From Papaver somniferum (Eukaryota > Streptophyta > Magnoliopsida > Ranunculales > Papaveraceae): a stretch of DNA of 64,000 nucleotides. The position numbers were made by a program, and so were the translations under genes. Where the stretch lies: contig NC_039363.1 in assembly GCF_003573695.1 (NCBI RefSeq), positions 126,587,302 to 126,651,301 on the forward strand, read 5' to 3'. Within the stretch, counting starts at the first letter, position 1. Each line of letters begins with the position of its first letter. Below the pieces are notes generated by a model that saw only the letters and a list, made by a program, of their open reading frames with translations, was not told where the DNA came from and made no database searches. Shown here one piece after another: positions 23,544 to 31,687 of the stretch.

Positions 23544-24125
23544 ATGGTGACTTCCAGCAGCAACGATCATGATTATGATTATTGCTACTCTTCCAGCTCT
23601 TGTGAAGAGGATTCCAAAGATTCTGCATCCAAATCACGAGCTAAGACGAATCGTGGTGAGGGAACAAATCCTAACGCGCCTCTTAACGACCATAGAGTCA
23701 CTTATGATGAGCTCATGAAGAGAAAAGCCGAGGATGTCAGGATGGATGATTATCGACGAAGAAGGGACCGAGTCCAGCGCAGAGTGATAGCAGCTGAGGA
23801 TAAACTTCGATCTCGAGCTAACAGTGTTCCCTATGACTCTGATGCTTCGGAAGATGAACCCATGTGGGTGCCACGGGATCTCAAGATTAAGCCAGACCGG
23901 CGTACCAGGGAGATCGAGAAACTGGTCAAAGCTGACCTTAAAGCTGAGCGTGAAAAAGAAGAGTACTGGGACTCATTGTACAGCGATCCCGACATTCATC
24001 CGGACTTCATCAATGGCCCTGATGATGATTCCGATGAAGAACTCGAAGAGGACTCAGCGAAAGACGATGATGATGAATCTGATAGTTCTGACAAATCCAA
24101 TGACTCCGATGAATCTGACGAGTAG
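23544..24125 (+). CDS. aORF1 of element D: small acidic protein, antisense to pol
   Basis: An intact 193-residue frame from ATG 23544 (the open frame extends to 23523). It starts with a Ser/Tyr/Asp-rich segment. A basic, charged middle follows (R-V-T-Y-D-E-L-M-K-R-K-A-E-D near residue 60, then an Arg-rich helix, then W-V-P-R-D-L-K-I-K-P). A P-D-F-I-N-G-P motif precedes a long Asp/Glu/Ser tail. Homologues occupy the same place in F (broken) and G (5' part). Intactness here and conservation across three elements suggest past selection. I recognise no known domain. An acidic tail with a basic helix could suit binding of chromatin or RNA, but that is speculation. It follows the leader intron by 160 bp. 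Confidence 0.7.
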   Translation: MVTSSSNDHDYDYCYSSSSCEEDSKDSASKSRAKTNRGEGTNPNAPLNDHRVTYDELMKRKAEDVRMDDYRRRRDRVQRRVIAAEDKLRSRANSVPYDSDASEDEPMWVPRDLKIKPDRRTREIEKLVKADLKAEREKEEYWDSLYSDPDIHPDFINGPDDDSDEELEEDSAKDDDDESDSSDKSNDSDESDE

Positions 24126-24668
24126 TCTTGTTTATGAATTTCTCTGAGATTATTTTCTTTTGTCGAAGTAGATACTTTCTGGTTATTTGAGCAGTCTTTA
24201 TGTAGAGATGTTTCTTTAGAGATTATTTTTGAACCAAGATCCCTTGTCATATCTTTTGCCAAATATTCTTCATATCTCCAACTGAATAGGATGGACTAAT
24301 GTCCATGTAGACAATAATTATCCATGAAGTACGATTATACGAACTGTCTAGGAGACACGTGACCTGCCAGATCATTAATTCACGGTTGCAACGTTGATTA
24401 CATCCGAAGTATCAGTACCCAGTATTGTCATGTTGAATACGCCTGAGCTGTCAGTCCCTAGTATTGTCGCACTTTTTCTATGATACCAGATACACTCCGA
24501 TTCGAGAATTAGGGTTTCAATAAAAACCGCAACAGATTTGACTATATCCACTATAGGATAAGCATTCAGACCTTCAATGTTTATATTTTTTTTATTTAAA
24601 CAACATCTCGTTTCCTGCCTTGTGTATTATCAAAAGTAATTTTGATCACAATCATACCTCTTGTCGCC
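24126..24668 (+). other. Spacer between aORF1 and aORF2 of element D
   Basis: AT-rich with no open frame of note. It may hold the 3' end of an aORF1 transcript and a start region for aORF2. Confidence 0.5.
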
Positions 24669-25666
24669 ATGTCTAGCAGTAGTATTTCTTCTCGAAACGA
24701 ACCTCAATCAAAGCATGAAGTAGAAGCATCTGTCTCAGTAAGTCGTATATTTCCTTCATCCCCATTTGATCAGAATTATTGATCATAGAAAAATAATTTG
24801 TTGCAGGATAATCAGAAGAATCCATCTTCTTCGTATAATTTGAGGCCTAAGCGGACTGTTAAAGCCCCTTCCTGGTACATGTCAACTCATACTGAAGCCG
24901 GAGCATCTGTAAGTAATTCCATAAATTCTCAGTTGAGATTTTCCATGCTCGATGTTCGATAAAAATTAAATATTCCTTCACTTCATCGCAGTTTGATGTT
25001 CGTGTTGTCGTTGATGCTAGAAAGAGGAAGAATGGGAAGTCTATGGTCGTGGTTGACGATAAAAACAACCATATTGACGAAGACTCTACTGATTCCGTGG
25101 AGGGTGGGGTTAGAGCTCACGTTCACGAGTATCCAACAGCTGGACTCCCCTTTGAAGGTCACATGACTAATACTTCCCCAAATAATAAGGTGGTCGGTGG
25201 ATTCGTCATTCCCAAATGTCACGTACCTCTGTATACCAAAATCTGGAGACGGTACGGGCACATTTCTACAACATAAATATGGAGAGGATTTCTCCCAACC
25301 CTTCTGACTACGGTTGCCGTATTGTTACCGATCGTTGAAGAGATGAAGGAGATGAATCTGCGAGATGTCAAGAATCATGAACTGCACAGGTGGGATGAAA
25401 TGATTTCAAACTGTGAAATCTTTTGGTTCAATATAGGCTAGCTTCGTCGTCGGCTCGAGATGATCATAATTCACAGGGAGGCGGCTGCTGCTGATGCGAT
25501 TTCTACCAAAACTGCTTTCTTGGAAGAGGAGAAGGCACTTGCCTTGGAATCGGCAAGAGTCGAGAAAGCTGTCAGGGACTTAAAAGTGAAGACCAAAAAC
25601 TTTCAAAAGAAGCTTGACATGGCTATTTTAAGAATTACTCTTTGCAGGATGGTTTACTCTGAGTGA
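24669..25666 (+). pseudogene. aORF2 of element D: spliced antisense ORF with C-terminal coiled coil
   Basis: Three exons with consensus borders fit one frame: 24669-24737, 24807-24908 and from 24992. Exon 3 encodes V-H-E-Y-P-T-A-G and then G-G-F-V-I-P-K-C-H-V-P-L-Y-T-K-I-W-R-R-Y-G-H-I. These match V-H-E-Y-P-N-E-G and Y-E-K-I-W-K-K-F-G-H-I of the intact exon in F. A stop at about 25275 breaks it. Homology resumes with W-F-N-I-G (F has G-F-N-V-K-W-L) and ends in an Ala/Glu/Lys-rich coiled coil (25460-25666). The gene ends 196 bp from the convergent stop of pol. No known domain is recognised. Confidence 0.65.
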
Positions 25667-25861
25667 GCATTTATGATTGTTATTTTTGAATAGGTTCGGG
25701 CTTTTCCTTAGGTAGAATAATTGATCGTGGTACGAAAGAATTTTTTGTTCATTTATGAAATGTTTAATGAACAAAGGAGTATTTTGCATACTCTTTGGAG
25801 GAATATAAATTATATTTTGCGAAATTCCTAAAATGATGAAAAGGTAATGGTTTCCTACAGA

Positions 25862-26398
25862 TCAGGGATAATATGCTTTGAGCCATTTAACGTTGATGAT
25901 ATTTCCTTCCACTCCTCCGTCAATGGCTAAGATCTTGTAATATCTACTGGATACTTCCTTGATGATTACATATGACCCTTCCCATTTTGGAGAGAACTTA
26001 GGAGTAGACATATCTTGTTGAATGTGTTTTGCTTTCTTTAGCACCAGATCTCCTACTTGGAAATTTCAAGGTCTTACCATTTTGTTGTAAGCTCTGGGGA
26101 TCCTTTGTTTGTATGCTTACACATATTTCTCTACCTTAGCCCTCCTTGACTCAAGCACGTCCAGTTTAGCGATCCTTGAGTTGGACACTTCTGCTTCATC
26201 CTATTGCACCCCGCTAGATGCAGCGATCCTTGCTGAAGGAATCTTGATTTCGGCTGGGAGTATGGCGTCAGCTCCATAGAAAAGAGAGTACGGTGAAGTT
26301 CCGATTGAACTACTTGGTGCGGTCCGATAGGCCCATAAAGCCATAGGGAATTGTTCATGCCACGTTCGAGGATTACCATGAATTTTTCGGCTGAGAAT
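25862..26398 (-). pseudogene. Integrase C-terminal part of element D pol
   Basis: In minus-strand frames the segment includes F-S-P-K-W-E-G-S-Y-V-I and ends V-K-W-L-K-A-Y-Y-P before a stop at 25862. This matches the end of Tat-type integrases (P-x-W-E-G-P-Y and W-L-K-x-Y-Y). Between 26044 and 26379 the reading is split across frames, so at least two frameshifts separate it from the catalytic core. Confidence 0.8.
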
Positions 26399-27127
26399 TC
26401 AGATCAAAGTTTTGTTGGTACTCTCTGCTTGTCCGTTCCCTTGGGGATAGTATGGTGTGAAGAAAACTTGTTTGATGCCGTATTCCTCGAGCAATTCTGT
26501 CACGTGTTTGTTGGCAAAAGGAGTTCCATTATCGGTGATAATGTGTTTAGGAACGCCGAACCTGCATATTATGTATTCCTTGATAAAAGCCGCGATCGTG
26601 ACTCCAGTGGTGCTTCGAAGAGGGATAGCTTCAAACCACTTGGTAAAATACTCAGTTGCAGTGATGATGTACTCATGCTGTTTCGAAGACACTGGATTGA
26701 TTTTCCCTATGATATCCAGTCCCAAGCTATAGAAAGGCCATGGATTATTCACAGAATTCAATGGGAGACAAGGAGTGTGGATGAGATTACCATGGATTTG
26801 GCATTGGTGACATCTCTGAACATATGCAGCTACGCCGTCTTCCATAGTCAGCCAATAATATTTCTCATGAATCTGGAGAAATACTTTTCTTTTTCCTTGA
26901 TGTTCTCCGTCGTGCATTTCCTTTAAAATTGTTGGGATTTCATGCTCATCTAAGCATCTCAGTAGGTTCCCGCCAAAACTTTTGCAGTATAAGATTCCGT
27001 CAAGAGAGGCAAATCTTTTAGCTCTCTGAACGAGTTTGACTGTTTCCTTCTTTTCCAATGGTAGCTCATTGTCCCGAAGGTACTTGATGTAAGGTTTCCT
27101 CCAGTCCCCAGTGTGGTGAACTGTCAA
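26399..27127 (-). CDS. Integrase zinc-binding and catalytic core of element D pol
   Basis: The 242-residue open frame is part of the polyprotein. It has the HHCC zinc site (His pair in M-H-D-G-E-H-Q-G, then C-H-Q-C-Q) and the D,D-35-E triad: Asp in G-L-D-I-I-G near residue 138, Asp in I-T-D-N-G-T-P-F near 198, and Glu in Q-A-E-S-T-N-K near 234. All catalytic residues are present. Integrase joins element cDNA to the host chromosome. The methionine at the N-terminus is internal; the frame is entered from the RNase H region. A frameshift or stop follows the Glu segment. Confidence 0.88.
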   Translation of the reverse strand: MTVHHTGDWRKPYIKYLRDNELPLEKKETVKLVQRAKRFASLDGILYCKSFGGNLLRCLDEHEIPTILKEMHDGEHQGKRKVFLQIHEKYYWLTMEDGVAAYVQRCHQCQIHGNLIHTPCLPLNSVNNPWPFYSLGLDIIGKINPVSSKQHEYIITATEYFTKWFEAIPLRSTTGVTIAAFIKEYIICRFGVPKHIITDNGTPFANKHVTELLEEYGIKQVFFTPYYPQGNGQAESTNKTLI

Positions 27128-27595
27128 AGCCTCTAAGTGATGAGGAGGCGTCTGGAAATTGGGACAAGATCTTTGCAGAGTTCTTCACTGAGCTTCCATG
27201 GAAGGCCAATAGTATCCCATCCTTTGAAACTTTCTGTAAAGTGTTACCACCAACTTTTGTCCGCAGATTTATTTATGTATGCGTCTGAGTTGTCCGTCCG
27301 CTTCGTCGCTTCCAAGGCATCATGATAAAGACCCGTCAGGATTCCGATAGTACAATGCTCCATGAAGCAAGAAATAATTCTTTAGTTCCTTGAGACTGAC
27401 TTTCCCTCCTGAAAGAGAACTGCTTAGTTCATGAATAATAGGCGCCCTCCAATCGTTCGCTTGAATGTCTTTGTCTTGAGAAAGCCAAGTAGATAACACA
27501 GCGCGCCTCTGTACTGTGATTGTTTTCTCTGCTCCTTCGAATTGTAGTTTGGAAGCGAGAGTTGCCAGACAATCAGCATGCCTGTTGTTAGTTCG

Positions 27596-28087
27596 TCAAG
27601 TGTGGACAATTGTTGCATCAACAAAATGAGCTAATATCCTCTGAGCTTCAGCTCTGAATTGGGAAAGTGTGATTTCTTTGAGAGAAAATGCTCCATTCAT
27701 TTGATTAACTAGTAGTTTTGAATCTCCTCTTATCTCAAGGTGTGTTGTTCCTTCTTGCTTGGCCAAGGACATGCCTAGTAAGAAAGCTTCATATTCCGCT
27801 GAATTGTTGGTGAAATGAAAATCCAGCTTGAATGAGTGTGAGAAGACTTCACCATACAGAGATACTAGCACTACGCCCGATCCTCTAGTGTCGTTGCTAG
27901 GGGTGGAAGATCCGTCAAAGTATAAAAGCCAGGTCTCTTCTTTGATGACTAAGATTTCTGGAAACTCACCGGGCACATCTTCATGTAACATTGTTGCGTC
28001 TTCTCCTAGAAAAGCAGCGAGCAAGTCTGCAACTGCTTGTCCTTTGATTGCTTTGAGTGGTACACATGCTATGTAAAACTCTGACAT
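27596..28087 (-). CDS. Second (archaeal-type) RNase H domain of element D
   Basis: The 163-residue open frame contains W-L-L-Y-F-D-G-S-S near residue 55 (first catalytic Asp), N-N-S-A-E-Y-E-A near 92 (Glu) and E-I-R-G-D-S-K-L near 117 (Asp). An extra RNase H of this type after the normal gypsy one is a known trait of the Tat lineage, and it supports the lineage call. It is followed, through a frame-broken linker (27127-27595), by integrase. It comes after a poorly preserved first RNase H. Confidence 0.85.
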   Translation of the reverse strand: MSEFYIACVPLKAIKGQAVADLLAAFLGEDATMLHEDVPGEFPEILVIKEETWLLYFDGSSTPSNDTRGSGVVLVSLYGEVFSHSFKLDFHFTNNSAEYEAFLLGMSLAKQEGTTHLEIRGDSKLLVNQMNGAFSLKEITLSQFRAEAQRILAHFVDATIVHT

Positions 28088-28422
28088 CTGCAGTAGCCAC
28101 TTTGTTGGTCTCCCATCAAGGCTGGTTTTGATAGCAGAAATTTTATAGGGTCGTCCTTGGAAACGAGCACGACTCTATTGGATAGTAAATAGGGCCTGAA
28201 TTTCTGGATTGCATGTACCAATTATAGACATATTCTTTCGGCTTTTGGGTATCGGAGTTGAGCGTCTCTCACTGTCCGGCTGAAGTAATAAATTGGACGT
28301 TCGATGCATTCTTCATCTTATTAAGCGAGAAGTGCCCCGATAGCGACATCACTGGAAGCTGTGTAAAATATTAGTGGTCTTCCTTGCACTGGAGACTTCA
28401 TGACAGCAGGTGATAACAGTAT
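28088..28422 (-). pseudogene. First RNase H region of element D, degraded
   Basis: Between RT and the second RNase H the minus strand shows gypsy RNase H pieces split by stops and frameshifts, for example around 28330-28240. This is the place of the ordinary RNase H domain. I could not trace a continuous frame. Confidence 0.5.
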
Positions 28423-29496
28423 CTACTGTATTTTCTGGAACGCTTCTTGTTGGATGGTGTTCCATGTAAAACTCGCTCCTTTCTTCAACAGAGGGGTGAA
28501 CGAAGCAATGAGTTGAGCCAGTCGAGTAATGAAGCGTCGAATATAATTTACCTTGCCCATAAAACTCTGGAGTTCTTTCACAGTGCGTGGAGGAGGCATG
28601 GTAGTAATGGCTTTCGTTTTGTCTGGATCGACTTTGATTCCTTCTGCAGTGACCAGGAATCCTAAAAACTTTTTGGAGGAGACACCAAAGGCACATTTCA
28701 GAGGGTTCATATTTAACTTGTATTCTCGGCATCTTTCAAAAACTTGTCTCAGAACTTCCAGGTGGGATGTTCGAGTCTTCAACTTTACTACCACATCATC
28801 AACATAGTCTTCCACTTGCTTGTGCATCATGTCGTTAAATATGGCAGTCATATTCCGTTGATAAGTAGCACATGCGTTCTTTAATCCAAAGGGCATCACA
28901 GTGAAGTGAAAATTCCCAATGGGAGTACGAAATGCAGTTTTGTTGGAATCATATTCGTACATCTTGATCTGGTTGTATCCGCTGTAACCATCCATGAATG
29001 AGAACATACCGTGATCACTGGTTGCATCAACGAGCATATCGATGTTGGGTAGGGGAAAATCATCTTTTGGACAACATTTATTCAAATTCCTGAAATCAAC
29101 ACAACATCTGATTTGACCATTTTTCTTCTTGACAGAAACAACATTTTCCAGCCATGTTGGATGCTGAATGGGTTTGATAAACCCTGCTGCCAGTAGTTCC
29201 TGAATTTCGACCTTGACTTGCTCCTCAACTTCGTGTCTAAACTTCATAGGAAACTTCTTGACATCTTTGGGTCTAGGAGTGATGTGCAGATGATGCGTAA
29301 CCAATTTTTCGTCGAGACCAGGCATCTCTTCGTATGTCCAAGCGAAGATATCCTGATATTCTTTCAACAGACTTATCAGTCCCTCCCGCTCTTCTAGTGA
29401 TAATGCGTAACTAATAAAGATTGGCCTTGGATCATCCTCCGTCCTGATATTGATCGTTTCGAGGTCGTTGGTAGTAGAATCAGTTCCATCTTGCAA
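28423..29496 (-). CDS. Reverse transcriptase domain of element D
   Basis: An open frame of 357 residues. It opens with an acidic linker and the segment D-I-F-A-W-T-Y-E-E-M-P-G-L that precedes RT in Tat elements. RT motifs follow: V-S-V-K-K-K-N-G-Q-I-R, C-V-D-F-R-N-L-N, F-S-F-M-D-G-Y-S-G-Y-N-Q-I (catalytic Asp), M-P-F-G-L-K-N-A, and Y-V-D-D-V-V-V at about 28791-28812 (polymerase box). It then runs through the F-L-G-F and connection segments. No inactivating change is seen in the core. This is the best preserved RT in the window. Confidence 0.93.
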   Translation of the reverse strand: MQDGTDSTTNDLETINIRTEDDPRPIFISYALSLEEREGLISLLKEYQDIFAWTYEEMPGLDEKLVTHHLHITPRPKDVKKFPMKFRHEVEEQVKVEIQELLAAGFIKPIQHPTWLENVVSVKKKNGQIRCCVDFRNLNKCCPKDDFPLPNIDMLVDATSDHGMFSFMDGYSGYNQIKMYEYDSNKTAFRTPIGNFHFTVMPFGLKNACATYQRNMTAIFNDMMHKQVEDYVDDVVVKLKTRTSHLEVLRQVFERCREYKLNMNPLKCAFGVSSKKFLGFLVTAEGIKVDPDKTKAITTMPPPRTVKELQSFMGKVNYIRRFITRLAQLIASFTPLLKKGASFTWNTIQQEAFQKIQ

Positions 29497-29595
29497 TTGT
29501 CGTGGAGCATCTTGAATTTCTTCATCAGGTGATTGTTCACACTGATATGATTCTTCAGGTCGGGGAGACTTTTAATTGTTCTCCCATGTTAACTG

Positions 29596-30395
29596 CTAAT
29601 ATTTGTGGAGGTATGTGACCCTCCCTTCTGCATCGTGACTGACTATGAAGTTGGATCCCGGCGTTGTGGTCTGATCTTTACAGCGCTTGACTGGTGTAGC
29701 AGATGACTTGATCGGTTTAGTACCTGAAGACGATAGTTTGTCAGCAGCTTTTTCAATGGATTCCCAGTTTGGGAGTGGAGTACTGTAGATCTTCCTGGGA
29801 GGTTCATGGATGTCCTTTTGAGACCCAAGGAATTCAGCGTCGTAGACCAGAGCGTAAGGAGATGATGAAGCTGCAATACGAACAATCTTGTTGTTGAGCA
29901 GAGATTTCATGCATTGATGGTATGTTGAAGGAACCACTTTATTGTCATGGAGCCACGGTCTTCCAAGTATCATGTGGTAATCAGGCTCTTGTTCGATCAT
30001 GTGAAATTTGGCCTTTGATTGAATAGGCCTTACCCTCAGGTCTATGTACGTGTAACCATATGTATGGATCTGTCTTCCTTCAAAGCCCGTCATCAAGATG
30101 GGATGGAGAACAATTTTACTCTGTGGGAATTTGGATGCTTTGAGAGTCTTCATGGTAATAATATTTGTAGAAGCGCCTGTATCAACGAGAGCCCTCTTGA
30201 ATTCAGAGTCTTTCATAAAACCTATCATGTACAAGGCTCGGTTATGTCCTTCATCTTCCATGCGGTCTTCTTCTCCAAAGGTGATATTGTTAATCGAGTG
30301 CTCAGACATCATGGATATTTCTTCGACTGCTGAAGACAATGAAGCTATTTGCACATCAGATGATATCCGGTTGAGTGCGAAAAACGTGTTTGTAC
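29596..30395 (-). pseudogene. Protease region of element D, cut by a MITE
   Basis: The minus-strand frame reads A-L-V-D-T-G-A-S-T-N-I-I near 30180 (catalytic Asp in D-T-G) and M-I-L-G-R-P-W-L-H near 29960, the second protease segment. It continues in a linker to 29596. The open frame formally extends to 30501, but the sequence beyond 30396 belongs to the inserted MITE. Element-derived residues upstream of the MITE resume at 31241. Between 29496 and 29596 a stop or frameshift separates it from RT. Confidence 0.85.
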
Positions 30396-31240
30396 TAGAG
30401 CTGTCAAACGGGCAAGCTAGGGTCAACCCGGCCTTAGCTTGCCAACCCGTACTAGGGTTAGGGTCAACCCTAGCCCTAGTACTATTCACGAACAAGCTCA
30501 AAACCCCAACCCTAGCCCTAGACGGGTCAACCCTGACGGGTTGGCGAGTTGGCTTGTTAATGTTATCAATTTAAAAATTAAATTTAAAATTTAGGATTGT
30601 TTAGGATTATTCATTTAGTAAAGGTCGAACCTAGGTCAATTTGGTGTTTAACTAGAAGCCCCACCACTGAGTTGTAAAGTGGACGTTTTTATTGCCACTT
30701 AATCAACGATATAGCCGGTTACGGCGCTTTAGTTTTCTTAGGCAGAGAACCCTAACATCAACTAAGCATTTTACTTTTTTTTTTTATCATTTTATAAGTT
30801 TAAATTAATGTGAGTAAGACTAACTCACTGTTTAAATTATGCTAGTCCTTTTATTAATTTAGGACATCCCGAATAAATATGTGATTGATGAATCTAAGTT
30901 GTAATTTAATTTATTGATTGATTAATTAAAATCTAAAAATTGTTATATTTGTTTGGGTAGATCCAAAATTAGCTTTATTTATTGATTTAAAATTAACTAA
31001 TTCTAATATATGTTTGCAAATCATGGATTTTAAAGAGTTGGTGGGATTGAGGGATATATTTATTAATTTTGACGGGTTGACGGGTAACCCGCGGGTTGGC
31101 CCTAGCCCGGCTTTTTTTCTAGTAGGGTTGTATATGCCAACCCTAACCCGGCCCGTTTAGACAACAAGCCAAGCCGGGCCGGGTTGAAACAAGCCGGGTT
31201 AGGGTCAACCCGCAAGCCGGGTTATAAATTGACAGCTCTA
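30396..31240. mobile_element. hAT-like MITE (845 bp) in element D
   Basis: Terminal inverted repeats TAGAGCTGTCAA and TTGACAGCTCTA are perfect over 12 bases. The flanks GTTTGTAC (30388-30395) and GTCTGTAC (31241-31248) form an 8-bp target duplication with one mismatch, typical of the hAT superfamily. Subterminal regions are rich in GGGTTGGC, GGGTCAACCC and CCGGG repeats in both orientations. No transposase is encoded, so it needs a partner in trans. Confidence 0.88.
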
Positions 31241-31630
31241 GTCTGTACGTTGCTCTCTGGAAAAGTGTAAAAGTTCACACAAGTTTTCGACCAACTGTGC
31301 AACCTCCTGGTCCACCGAATTTTCATAAGTAGTGAAACTATTGGTTTGAGGATCACCAGGTGGCGAGTCAGTCCCCAGTGCTGTGACTTCTGAAGCGGAG
31401 ATACCGCCTAACTCAGATGTCAGTTTGATGAGAAAATCGAGTATGTGGTTCATCGTGTTTTTCATCAGATCCATGTTCCTGGTGTGGATCTCCAGGACTC
31501 GTGCCAACTCAGTTAGAGTCAGGATTTCTCCGCCTTCCGTACCATCTGTAGCATTTGAAGAAGGAACATTCCCATTTGAAAGATTCTGGATCGGGTTTGG
31601 AGCAGTTGAGTTAGTCCTAAGACAAACCAT
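31241..31630 (-). pseudogene. Gag N-terminal remnant of element D
   Basis: Starts at ATG 31630 in the context ACAAGATGG, the same as the gag start of F at 42055. About 100 residues of the gag N-terminus (L-T-L-T-E-L-A-R-V-L-E) run directly into E-N-L-C-E-L-L-H-F-S-R-E-Q-R. The latter in F (E-H-V-C-E-L-L-Y-L-S-K-A-Q-R) lies well downstream, close to protease. So the capsid core and the region after it are deleted in D. Confidence 0.75.
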
Positions 31631-31665
31631 CTTGTGAAAGCTTGAGATTGAAACCGAGAGATTAA

Positions 31666-31684
31666 CCTCCCACTGTGGTTTCCA
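31666..31684 (-). promoter_or_regulatory. Primer binding site of element D
   Basis: Just inside the 5' LTR, in element sense TGGAAACCACAGTGGGAGG. F has TGGCGACCACAGTGGGAGA in the same place. The tRNA is not identified with certainty. Confidence 0.6.
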
Positions 31685-31687
31685 ATC

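Noticed and set aside
26351..26926. 191-residue + strand ORF
   Set aside because: Antisense to the integrase core of D; a shadow.
30098..30574. 158-residue + strand ORF
   Set aside because: Spans the junction of the protease region and the MITE, antisense to protease; chance frame.
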